From: Lithobates sylvaticus
Taxonomy: Eukaryota > Chordata > Amphibia > Anura > Ranidae
DNA length: 64,000 bases
Reading direction: 5' to 3'
Assembly (NCBI GenBank): GCA_028564925.1
Contig: CM053030.1
Span: forward strand, 266,020,699 to 266,084,698
Below, one piece after another: positions 1 through 10,271 of this stretch. Position numbers and translations under genes: made by a program. The notes under the pieces were generated by a model. That model did no database searches, was not told the origin of the DNA, and saw only the letters and a list, made by a program, of their open reading frames with translations. Each line of letters starts with the position of its first letter. Position 1 is the stretch's first letter.

Positions 1-33
1 AAAAATATATATTTTTTTTTTCTCACTTTTTAA

Positions 34-1374
34 CCACTTGCCAACCAGCTCAGGTACATTTACTGTGGCAGCTCGGCTCTCCTGAACAAACCTACGTACC
101 TGTGCGTCGTCTGTGCAAGGAGGCTAGTGGGTGTGCCCGCGGGTCCCGCGGACGCAATGTCCACCGCTGACCCGCGATCGCTGTGTACAGGGACAGAACG
201 AGGACCTGCCTATGTAAAGAAGGCGATTCCCCATTCTGCCTAATGACATGTCAGAGATCTTCTGTTCCCAGTGATCTCTGTCGTGTTCCAGTAAGCCCAT
301 CCCCCTACAGTTGGAACACACCCAGGGAACACACTTAACCCCTTCCCTGCCAATGTCATTTATACATTGATCAGTGCATTTTTATAGCACTGGTCCCCAA
401 AAAGTGTCATTTGGGGTCAGATTTGTCCTCTGCAATGTTACAGTCCCACCAGTACCAGTAAAAAAAATAAAAAAATAAATAAAAGTCCCTGTAGTTTGTA
501 GACGCAATAACTTTTGCGCAATATATGCAAATTGCTATTTTTAGTTTTATTTTTTTGCCCCCAAAATTATGTAGAAGACTATACATCTGCCTAAACTGAT
601 GAATACATTTTTATTTTATTTTTTTTGGATATGTATTAGCAAAAAGTAAAAAAAAAATATATATAATATATATATAAATAATAAATATATATAAATATAT
701 ATATATATTATATATTTTATATATATTTTATTTTTTTCAAAATTGTCGGTCATTTTTTTGTTTATAGCACAAAAATTTAAAACCACAGAGGTGATCAAAT
801 ACCACAAAAAGAAATCTCTATTTGTGGGAAAAAAGGGACATCAATTTTGTTTGGGTACAGTAACACAGTGCTGTATCGCAAAAATTGGCCTGGTCATTAA
901 GGTCCCTTTCACACTGGGGCGGTGAGCCGCGGTGACGGTAAAGCAGCGCTATATTTAGCGCTGCTTTACCGTCGTTTTCACCGCGGTTTTCGGCCGCTTG
1001 CGGTGCGGTTTTAACCCCCGCGAGCGGCCGAAAAGGGGTTAAACACACCCGCAGAGCGACGCCGTAGCGGTGCTTTGCGGCTGTATTGCCGCGGTTTTAC
1101 CGCGGTGTCCCATTCTATTCAATGGGAAGGAGCGGTATAGGAGCGGTGAACACACCGCTCCTATCCCGCTCCAAAGATGCTGCTAGCAGGACTTTTTTTG
1201 TCATCCTGCTAGCGCACCGCTCCAGTGTGAAAGCCCGCCGGCTTTCACACTGGAGTTAAAGGGGCAGGATTTTTTCATGCGGTGAACAGGCGCTATTTTT
1301 AGCGCTGCACCGCATGAAAAACGCTTAGGTGTGAAAGGGGCCTAAGGGGCAAATCTCTTCCAGGGCTCAAGTAG
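34..1374 (-). mobile_element. TTAA-flanked ranid-type ~1 kb DNA repeat, copy 1 (interrupted)
   Basis: The element begins CCACTTGCC after TTAA (30-33) and ends just before TTAA (1375-1378). It is one of six copies in the window, all carrying the phrase CAAATAGAGCTTTCTTTTGG (here in reverse, near 813-835) and ends of the type CCACTTC...GAAGTGG. TTAA at both ends suggests a piggyBac-type target duplication; that assignment is inference. There is no coding capacity. A 442-bp Harbinger-like MITE splits it at 901-1342, and the remainder resumes at 1346-1374. The internal 600-735 stretch is AT-rich and low complexity. Confidence 0.7.
901..1342. mobile_element. Harbinger-like palindromic MITE, copy 1, nested in the TTAA element
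   Basis: The ends are inverted (GGTCCCTTTCACAC and GTGTGAAAGGGGCC), with TAA on each side (898-900 and 1343-1345). A 3-bp TAA duplication is typical of PIF/Harbinger. The inside is GC-rich and built from short palindromes (for example AGCGCTGCTTTACCG next to its complement). A second copy lies at 43715-44147 in the opposite orientation. Confidence 0.75.
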
Positions 1375-1378
1375 TTAA

Positions 1379-2744
1379 TAATGTACATGGCTTTTGATAG
1401 AAGAGGTAAATTTATATCCTGCAATTGGAAAGCACATAAAGGTAGCCCTCAAATTTTGAAAAGATCTGGTGTGAGTGACTGAGCAACCCTACACTCGTAC
1501 CCCGCTCTAGTCTTGAATAGACTTTCCAACGATCCTCGATAACGGATCTATACTCCCGTCAAATATTATTATCCTAGTTGTATTGAATGGTTAACTTTCA
1601 TTATAATATATTTTTTTTTTATTGCTTGTGTATTTGTATTTTTTTTGTGTTTACTTATCACTACCATTGCATTGGTAGTGATGGAACAATGCAGTATAAT
1701 GTTCTGTGGTACTTTGTGGTTGTGTTGGAGATCAACTCCGTTTCTTTTGTACCTAATGGATTGTAGATTGCTCTTAGTCTTTATATTGTTCTTGTGCTCT
1801 GAACCACACCATTTTTATACCTGTTGTTTTGTGTTTTATTTTACTTGTGTAAAACTTCCAAAACTGAAAGGTGAGTCTAGCCTTTAACCACTTGCCTTTT
1901 CCTTCTATTTTATTTACCATACTGAGGATCTAGTAGTCATTTTATGAACTAGGTAGGTGGAGATGCACACACTGTTCCTCCTTTGTACTGTGTACCTTGT
2001 TGGGTTTCCCAAGCCAAGCAATTCCTGTTGAACTGTGGGCTGTTTTTTTCTGCAGGCAGACAACTGATACCTGACAATACTTATTATTTTTTATTGTGAG
2101 TAGCTTGAACTTTTTATAGAAATATGCTCTAAATTATTTGGAAATGTTTTTCCACACACGGGTCATGTGTTTGTTTTTTTTTTCTGCATTTTAGATTTTT
2201 CCATTTAATGCTGTGGAATTTACACCTCCGGTTATTTAAATGTTTAAATATAAATGAAAAGGATAAATGCATCATTTTGTGGTTTATATATGCTCCATTA
2301 ATGAGGCTTTCTAGTTACATTTTTATCATTATGGTTTAAGTACATCCAATCTCCAACAGTGCTTGTTTACAGTATTTGACTATAAAGCTGCCTAGGATAT
2401 TATAAATACATTACTTAAACGTATCGGTTGTTTCGAAAAAAAAAATGCATCTCTTATCGGAGTGTATATTAATTACATTTGTAGTGTTAGAAATTGGAGT
2501 GTAAGCTTTGACTGCATGCAGGACCTGACAGCTGAAATTTTTTCCTTAAATTCTAAATTCATCCATCTCCTTGGGTTGCTTTTTGTGCCACTTACATTCA
2601 ATAGATGCTGTTTTTTTTTTTTTTCTGAAAATGTGTTTCAGAAATCAGAATTGAACAGGAGAAAATCTCTAAATAAACTATAGTGATGGGTATCAACCCC
2701 TGACCAGAAGAAGGGGGTTAGTTAAAGGGCATATGATTGGAAAC
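1379..2744. other. OTULIN intron sequence, no recognised element
   Basis: AT-rich sequence upstream of the OTULIN terminal exon. Short open frames such as 1645-1887 have no recognisable domain and no splice context. I found no other OTULIN exon here. Confidence 0.5.
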
Positions 2745-3450
2745 CTTAAAGGATAAGTTCACCTTTCCTAATATGTTAAACCCATATTCAGGGTGTAACA
2801 TGTTACAGATGCACAGGCTCCCGCTCCCCCCGATTCCTCATTCTGACAGCTAGGGGGGATCTTCTCTGCCCCCTCCCCTCCCGGCTAGTTGTCACAATCT
2901 GCAACAAAGGCAGACGCGTCATTCATTCACAGTGTTCTGTGAATGGGAAAATTACAAGGTCCGACAGCCTTTCTCATTTGTCAGCTTGTAGTTCTCAATG
3001 AACTACTATGACCAGGGGCGGACTGACAACTCATGGGGGCCCCCCCGGGCAATAGGAGATTATGGGGCCCTCAGGCAATCAGAGATTATGGGGCCACACA
3101 GTATACACACACACACAGTATACAATCGCACAGTATACACATACATGTTTCTATTGGCTGAGAAGGTACTGGAGAGGTGGGGCAGCTATAATCTCGGGAT
3201 TTTTAGACCAAAAGGATGTCGGTAAGGGACATTTCAGAAACAGATGTAAAAAAAAACTGATTTTTACATACTGTCCCTGGTTTTACTGAGGCTGGTGACC
3301 CTGACGGGGCCCCCTAGTGGCCCAGGGCCCTCAGGAAGTGGCCGAATGGTCAGTCCGCCCCTGACTATGATGCTGTTGAGAGCTGTGGTAGTTCATTCAT
3401 GCTTCCTGTCAGTGTAACTGCCTGACCGTACCGGAGGCTCCCTAACACTT
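2745..3450. mobile_element. MITE remnant (TTAAAGGATAAGTTCACC type) hosting a hAT insertion
   Basis: It starts TTAAAGGATAAGTTCACCTTT and contains a segment (ATTCATTCACAGTGTTCTGTGAATG) that recurs in inverted orientation at 43420-43714. The hAT MITE at 3013-3363 interrupts it, and the host sequence resumes at 3372. The distal end is not clean. Confidence 0.5.
3013..3363. mobile_element. hAT non-autonomous element (CAGGGGCGGACTGAC ends)
   Basis: The inverted ends CAGGGGCGGACTGAC and GTCAGTCCGCCCCTG are flanked by an 8-bp duplication, ACTATGAC (3005-3012) and ACTATGAT (3364-3371), 7 of 8 identical. The inside holds a CACA/GTATAC simple stretch and GGGGCCC-rich blocks, with no transposase. Length is 351 bp. 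An 8-bp duplication with CAGGG-type ends is characteristic of hAT. Confidence 0.85.
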
Positions 3451-4149
3451 AATGTTTTAATAATAATAAATGACTAAACACCCTAACCCTAACACAAAAT
3501 AAATGTAGTATTATTATTATTAATAATACAATTATTTTTTTTCGGGTTTGGGAGTTTATTATTATTATTTATTATTATTATTATTTCTAATAATTTAATA
3601 TTTTTTTAAGGTTAGGGGTCAATTCTCATTTGTTTATGTATTACATATTATTAACTCCCTTTTTATTTATGATGATTTTTAGTTCTTTGCAAATTTAGTT
3701 TACATTTATTCATATATTTTTGCTATTTTATGTATTACAATTTTTAGTTTGAGTAGAAAATGGCGTGCGCATGCACAACAAAATGTGCAAATGCGCACAA
3801 AAACGTGGGAATAGTGCGTTTTTCTATTAATTTCTTTGGGAATATAAACATGGCAAAAACGCTCAAATATGCCCAATTCGAGATACAAAAAAGCACCAGA
3901 ACTTTTTTTGAACTTAAGGCGACTTTGAGTGGAGGTGTGTAGAGAATAATTGTGTGTTCTTTTTTTTTTTTCTCCTCCAGCGTTTTGGAGCTTCAAGCTC
4001 CAAAACGCTGAGGTGTGAATAGGGCCTAAAGTAGTATTAAACCCTCAGCGTTTATTAGTTTAACACACTGAGCACAATAAAATTAACATTAACATTTATT
4101 TGTTAAAAAATCTTATTCCAGCACTTGCAGTTTGGTCTCCCATTGCTGC
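3451..4149. other. AT-rich intron with (TAA)n tracts and a decayed MITE end
   Basis: TAA/ATT trinucleotide tracts run across about 3460-3600. At 3980-4028 a short palindrome (GTTTTGGAGCTTCAAGCTCCAAAAC) is followed by GTGTGAATAGGGCC, which resembles the end of a Harbinger-like MITE. Nothing else is recognised. Confidence 0.4.
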
Positions 4150-4700
4150 TTCCCTGAACTTCCGATCTTTACAAGGAAAAGTTAAGAGTGGACATTGCAC
4201 AGTCCTCAGGGAGGAGAGGGGGAGTCAGAAAGAAAATAGAAAAAAGAGGGTGCACCAGCCTTGTCCATTATCCTTTTTGATATGTTTATTAAAAGAAAGA
4301 ATAAAAGTTACTCACAAGCATATAAAAGGAACCTCCAATATGAAAGCCTTTAACTTGTGGCAATCCGTCTAGTGATAGAAGTCTCCAAATGATGGCCGTA
4401 TGAACCACTGCTGTCTGACTCGTAGTGGTTCGTATGTCCTCTCTTCTGTCATCTGGAGACTTGTATCACTAGACGGATTGCCACAAGTTAAAGGCTTTCA
4501 TATTGAGGTTCCTTTTATATGCTTGTGAGTAGTTTTTATTCTTTCTTTTAATAAACATATCAAAGGATAATGGACAAGGCCGGTGCGCCCTCTTTTTTTT
4601 TTCTATTTTCTTTCTGACTGCTAGGATACCCCTATCCTGGAGGGGTGGGCAGCAAGGCCCGAGACATTATCCACTCTGAACTTTAGATCACCCGATCAAC
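4150..4700. repeat. Fold-back repeat with ~200-bp inverted arms
   Basis: The left arm (about 4170-4390) and right arm (about 4450-4680) are inverted copies. For example, GTCAGAAAGAAAATAG at 4214 answers CTATTTTCTTTCTGAC at 4603, and CAAGCATATAAAAGGAACCTC at 4316 answers its complement near 4505. The loop is about 60 bp. No clear target duplication was found, so class is unassigned. It resembles the fold-back retroposons at 16952 and 57225 in design but not in sequence. Confidence 0.7.
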
Positions 4701-4951
4701 ACACTTGTGGGCAAGAGTATTTGTTTTGTTGCTAGGAGAGGGGGAGTACCTTGCCATCCTAGGCTATGCAGATGTGTTTCTATTGATGCACACAGTGTAG
4801 GGAGACAGAGCTCTAGTCACTGCTTGCAAGGATGGCTCCATAAGAGACTGCAAGAGAAGAGAACCTTCTTGGAACAGGAGGCAGTGGTCATGGCTCCAGC
4901 TTAAACTGGAACATAGGCAGGGATTAAAAGATAACGCTGCATACTCATTAA

Positions 4952-5796
4952 CCACTTCAATACTTTTTAGCTTTCAGCACTGTTGCATTTTGAATGACAA
5001 TTGTGCGGTCATGCTACACTGTACCCAAACACATTTTTTATCATTTTGTTCCCACAAATAGAGCTTTCTTTTGGTGGTATTTGATCACTGCTGGCATTTT
5101 TATTTTTTGCGCAACAAAGTCCAAAAATTTAGGAAAAAAAAAAGTTTTTCTTTGTATCTGTTATAAAATTTTGTAAATAAATAAGTTTTCTCCTTCACTG
5201 ACTGGCACTGATGAGGCTGCAGTAATGGGCACTGATGAGGCACCAATGAGTTGGCACTTATAGGCGGCACTGATGTGCACTTATGGGTGGCACTGATAGG
5301 TAGCACGGATGGGCACTGATGGGTGGCACTGGACACTGATAGATGGCACAGCTGGGCATCACTGGTGAGGAGACATCTGGCTGGCACTGACTGGCAAGAT
5401 GTGTAGGCACTTACTGGCATCCCTGGCAGTCTAGGGTGGCATCCCTGGTCATCCATATGTTGTGGGCATCCCTGGTGGTCCAGTGTGGGCATCCGTGGGT
5501 GCCTGCGCTGACAAACAATCAGTGCAGACCCCCCCCTGCCAGGAGAGCCGCCGAATCGGCTCTCCTCTACTCGTGTCTGCCAGACGCGAATGAGGAAAAG
5601 CCGATCAACGGCTCTTCCTGTTTTACATTGTGATCAGCCGTGATTGAACACGGCTGATCACATGGTAAAGAGCCTCCTTCAGAGACTCTTTAGCGAGATC
5701 AGTGTAGAGGTGTGTCAGACTTACACACTGCACCACCGATCACTGTGATGTGCGCCCCCAATCATGCTGGCCGTCATATGACGCCCAGTCAGGATA
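4952..5796 (+). mobile_element. TTAA-flanked ranid-type repeat, copy 2, with internal minisatellite
   Basis: It starts CCACTTC after TTAA (4948-4951) and carries the family phrase ACAAATAGAGCTTTCTTTTGG near 5055. From about 5190 to 5470 it holds a degenerate tandem array built on GGCACTGATGGGCACTGAT. The right end is decayed near 5796. A similar array occurs in copy 6 (52837-53815) but not in copies 3 and 4. Confidence 0.65.
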
Positions 5797-6793
5797 ACTG
5801 AACCTTCTTTTTTTTTTTTTTTTTACCCATCATGCTTGCCTCGGATACAGCTTCGGACCGATGCTGCATCTGTCCCCTGGCACTGAGAACCGAGAGATCG
5901 AACATCGCCGATGGCTTGGTTCTCACAGCTCCCCGAGCAGAGAGCTGATGACTGTCAATCAGCATCTCTCCACTCTTCCCATGCTCATTGGAGCGCTGAG
6001 CTGTGGCGGGGCGGGGAGCGTCCGTCTCAGGCTCTCAGCGGCTCGCTGAAAGGCTGAGACGGGTATCAGTCCAGGCACCTGGTAGATCCAGACTTTATTG
6101 TCGTGATGACGTGGTGCCTCGACTGATTCCAGTGACATCAGCAGAGAGCAGATTTCAGAACGCTCTCTGCTGAAAATGGGTCACAGGAGTGCAAAATGAT
6201 TTGCACTACTGTGACCAATAGGAGAGGCCCAGCTCAGGCTCCTTTTTAAGTGAGTAAATCAGCTGCTTAAAAAAAACAATTAGCGTTTACTGTCACTTTT
6301 TAGTCCCAATTCACACGCATGCGATTCGGACAGGCATTGCACCGCATTCCTGTTCAAATCACATGTGATTCTTTGCATTGCAATTTGAGCCCATTCATTT
6401 TGTATGGCTCAAATCGCACCATAAATTGTTCCACACCCACACGAAAAGGTGCAGGCACCTTTTTTCCCCACACTGGAATCTGATTGCATGGGTGTTCCCC
6501 ACTTCTGCTTAGGATGTGGGTAATTGGTTTTAAAGTCGTTTCACAGGAAGGAAAATGCATAATTGCTGTACTATGAAATCTTATATTGTATTAGAAATGC
6601 TGTTGTGCAGCAGCTGGAAAATCCATGATACAATTACATTGGTCTTGTGACTCAAAGTGATACTCGCCCTAACAAAATGTGAAACAACTTCTGCATAAGC
6701 AGCTTCACTCTTGCTTCCTTTTTAATGTTTTACATTTGTGTGCTTGTGTTTGTTTTATCTTATTTATGATATCTTGATTTCTTCTTTTTTTAG
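5797..6793. other. OTULIN intron with decayed MITE sequence
   Basis: Positions 5830-5970 resemble the MITE at 52076-52731 (CCGATGCTGCATC and GAGAACCGAGAGATC motifs). Positions 6300-6560 look like half of a palindromic MITE (CAATTCACACGCATGCGAT). The last 30 bases are a pyrimidine-rich tract ending TTTTTTAG, the acceptor of the OTULIN terminal exon. Confidence 0.45.
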
Positions 6794-6985
6794 GTTGAAA
6801 TGTTTCTTCTTGGCTATGCATTACAGCACACAATAAAGGTATATAGACTGTATAAATATGGAACAGATGAATTTATTACACAATATCCGGATGACCAGGC
6901 AGATTGGCCTGTGGTAACTCTCATAACGGAAGATGACCGACATTATAATGTTCCAGTTAGAGTGTGTGAAGAAACAAGTTTATAG
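6794..6985 (+). CDS. OTULIN: OTULIN terminal coding exon (linear-ubiquitin deubiquitinase, C-terminus)
   Basis: The exon encodes the last 63 residues of OTULIN, an OTU-family cysteine protease that cleaves Met1-linked ubiquitin chains in the cytosol and restrains LUBAC/NF-kB signalling. The acceptor is a T-rich tract ending TTTAG just before GTTGAAATG (phase 0); the stop is TAG at 6983-6985. The peptide runs [19 protein letters not shown], then a variable stretch, then [19 protein letters not shown] and RVCEETSL. Counting back from the end, RHYN holds the residues equivalent to human catalytic His339 and Asn341; the catalytic Cys is encoded upstream, outside the window. The last four residues, ETSL, are the PDZ ligand known to bind SNX27. 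The intact RHYN and ETSL separate it from the catalytically inactive paralogue OTULINL. No break or odd codon was seen. The remaining exons lie upstream of the window. ANKH faces it on the other strand, as in mammals. Confidence 0.95.
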   Translation, partial: VEMFLLGYALQHTIKVYRLYKYGTDEFITQYPDDQADWPVVTLITEDDRHYNVPVRVCEETSL

Positions 6986-7538
6986 ATATTGTATCATATT
7001 ATACAAATGATTGATACTGCCACTGTTTTAAGATTGTGCTGTTACATAAATGTGTCGTCTCTTTTATTTGGGAAACTTCAGTGGCCCTCCTTGAAAGAAC
7101 TTCAGTGCTAGATTGGAATAGTAAAGACTGTACAATGGGTTTATGGGTGAAGGAAGGTATCCTTTAATTACTTCCAACTGCTTTATAAAGGGTTATTTGT
7201 GAAAAAATTAATTCACATGCAATTAAGAAGAACCTAGTGGATCCTGTACATATTTGATTGCAATTTTGGGTTTATTACCCATATTTCTGAGATGATTCCC
7301 ACAGATGCCTTTGCAAAGTAAAAACATTTTTGATTTTTGAAAGTTCTCTTCTTTTCACTTGCCTTGTCTATATATTTTCATGGTATACTTCATACTTTAG
7401 TTGTAATTCAGTCTCTAGTTCAAATTGTTTGGCATGGCCTCAAAGAACCATTACTGTTAAATTTATATGTTCTGATAACCCTTTGACCATTTGTGGGGAA
7501 ATATATGAAATGGTAGTAGACTATATATAAATCTATTA

Positions 7539-7575
<37 letters not shown>

Positions 7576-7893
7576 CATCATCATTTTACAAGTGTTATAA
7601 GCGCCCATGGCAGTGCTATTGTTTGTCCCAACTCCATGTTGGTCTGCATTCCATTAAAGGGAGAAATCTAAAAAAAAGTGATGTGAAAGAGTCAAAAGTA
7701 AAAAAAAAAAAAAAGTTAATCTGCTGAATACTAATATAGGATGCAATGCGATCTATAGTTATCAAAATATAATGTTTTTTTCTCGATCTTGATCTTTCAT
7801 AGAGAATTTACTTTGAAGCAGAATACAAGTAGGAGAAATCTCTCCCCAAGGTGTTTTCCTTTCTAATACTGATCTGTATTACACACTTTACAA
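6986..7893 (+). other. OTULIN: Probable OTULIN 3' UTR
   Basis: Non-repetitive AT-rich sequence directly follows the stop codon. A (ATT)n microsatellite occupies about 7543-7575. A variant poly(A) signal ATTAAA lies at 7653-7658; AATAAA is first seen at 8403-8408 and again at 8770-8775, both within or at the edge of a hAT element. The true 3' end cannot be fixed from sequence alone. Confidence 0.5.
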
Positions 7894-8813
7894 CAGGGCT
7901 CGATAAATCCCAGGCACCAGGTCACCATGGTGACTAAAAATTGCATCCTGACGACCTGGGCTTTTATCAGCCCATTTTACTGGGTTCACAAGCCCGAGCT
8001 GACACCACATTTATGCTCCAAGCCTGGCCCTGAGGCTTGCCATTTGGTTGAGTGGCGATTGGCTGAGGTGGGGGGGGGGGGGATCACTGGGCCTGGCGCT
8101 CACTTCCGCTTGGTTGTCGGTGATGAAGCTGAGTCCCTGACAAAGGGAATAGAGCAGGGACAGGGCTGGAGCATGTGGCAGACGGTTGGGCAGGGGTCCA
8201 AACACTGGGCTGGAAGGGTGTTGTATCATCTATGATGGGGCAACACACACCTGTTTGCTGCCAATGGAACAGGGATACCTCCTGGGTGTGTGTACACTGG
8301 GAGCAGTTGCTGCTGGGGGACTAAAAGTCCCAGCATGTGCTGTACCGCCATTGCATAAAAGTGTATAGTGGCACTAGAGGGATGTATTTCAAGCATATAA
8401 TCAATAAAACATCATGGTATAATGAATTGGTCCATAATAAAAGTCAATAGAACAAAAGGTGCTCAGGCAGCACCCTTGGAGAGAAGCAGGTAACTCTGTA
8501 TAGTGGAAACGGGAACAGAGGGGCACCCCTCTGTTCCTGTATCTCTATTGCAGACAGTGATAGAACTACAAGTCCCAGCATGTGCTGTACCTCACTTATT
8601 ACAATTTAAAATGTACCAAGTTCTTAAGTATCCTAAGACGGTTAATAGGCAAAAGCTGAGAGCCATAACTGTGTAAACCTGTGTGGTGCATTTGTAAAGA
8701 TACACATCAGGACTACATAAAAGAAGGGGCTTTGTCGTTGAAAGCAAAGCTTTGTTAGTTTAAAAAAAAAATAAACTGTCTTCTAGATTTTAAAGAAAAT
8801 TTATCAAGCCCTG
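7894..8813. mobile_element. hAT-like non-autonomous element (CAGGGCTCGATAAAT ends)
   Basis: Inverted ends CAGGGCTCGATAAAT and ATTTATCAAGCCCTG bound 920 bp. The flanking octamers no longer match well, so it is an older insertion. There is a G-run near 8070 and no transposase domain. It contains an AATAAA that may serve OTULIN transcripts. Confidence 0.6.
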
Positions 8814-9632
8814 GCTAACAGTAACACTTACAATTGTTATTGACTTGGTGACTCAATGGCTGGATAGTTGGCGCCTAATTAGTGAATATATGATAGGAGC
8901 ATATTGTTGATACCTTGTGTAATTGCCCATATATTAAAATTGTAGCTGATCCCCCATGAATTAGAAGATAGGCTAGAATTATCTGTGTATATCAGTATCA
9001 ATCAAATATCTTGTGATGATTGAATTACATAATGTGCATAGCAGGCTTTATTTAGCCCACTTAGGCTCATCTCCTATACACCACAGATTATCTGGCAACA
9101 CCTAGAGTGCCATTCTGCCATTTTTAATTTGGGCATAGACAGTTTTTTTTTTTCGTTCAGTCAACGGGCTGAACGAAAAAGAAAAACCTAACCTATTCCT
9201 ACATCCACACAAGCAAAGTGGATGAAAGACTCTCCCCACTGCAAGGACATTGTATTCTTAGAGTGGCACCCTTGGCTGTCAGAATACACTGATCAGGGAC
9301 TGCAGCCGCTGATCGAGAAAACCAGCATTGTAACTATAGTAATATGGGGGATAGGTAGAGTTCTGACTACATAACTCTATCTAACCCCAGCAATCTTAGT
9401 ACCTCTTCACATGCAGATTTCTTTCCCAGGGAAGCAGTGCTTTGCCATGTGTGTAGGGAAAGGGCCGTTTAGAGATGTAGTTCTAGGGTGCTCCTGCATC
9501 AATACAAATCACCGCAGCTGACCCTGCAATATTGTTTTTACAAGCCTGGTGATATTGATGTCACAAAAATAAAACTGTTTTCTTGCTACAAGAACAAGTT
9601 AAAAAAAAAAAATGCTGGGGAGTGCTCTAGAA
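8814..9632. other. Intergenic, no recognised element
   Basis: Unassigned sequence. A small hairpin lies at about 9141-9186 (TTTCGTTCAG ... CTGAACGAAA). No open frame with a recognisable domain. Confidence 0.4.
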
Positions 9633-10087
9633 CAGGGTTTTTCAACTAAGGTTCCATGCTTACTGATTGATCATTATAGATTTTCACTCTTCACGTCAGT
9701 GTACAAAAGAGTGGGAGAGATCACATCCGGCATCCTCCCAGCTCTCTCCTCCTCTATGTTGTTCTCTGTACATTTGCCGGCAAAACAGAAAGCTATGCAA
9801 GCCACCCGCACGCATCCTACCAACCGATGACATCAGTTGCTAAGGGCAGGTCGGACAGCTTGCACAGCTGCGTCGAATTTAGTTGTGGCAAGGGTAAAGA
9901 GGGAGGCTTTAGGAGCATTTCAAAAGCATAGAGCAGCCTAATAAAAAACGCAACATGCTACAACGTGCAAGAAAGCACTCACACTTGGACACACCTCCTT
10001 GTGTGCACGAGCCTTCAGACTGGTGTGCCCCAGGATTGTGCGCAGTTCTAAAGTGTTCCTTGACTGAAAAATTGTCGAAAAACGCTG
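9633..10087. mobile_element. hAT non-autonomous element (CAGGGTTTTTCAAC ends)
   Basis: The ends CAGGGTTTTTCAAC and the near-complement GTCGAAAAACGCTG lie between CTCTAGAA (9625-9632) and CTCTAGAG (10088-10095), an 8-bp duplication with one mismatch. Length is 455 bp; no transposase. Confidence 0.8.
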
Positions 10088-10271
10088 CTCTAGAGAGGAG
10101 ATTTTGGGTTAAAGTGGTTGTAACCCTAGGGGGAAAAAAAAGGTCCTGTTGCTTAAAGCCATGATCCTATAGCACAGTGTTTGTGCCATGTAATGTGTCC
10201 CTTCTTATGTTGTAATATATCTGGTTCATACTGCCTGTTCCTGTGTTCCTGTCTGTGCTGACCACAGTAAT

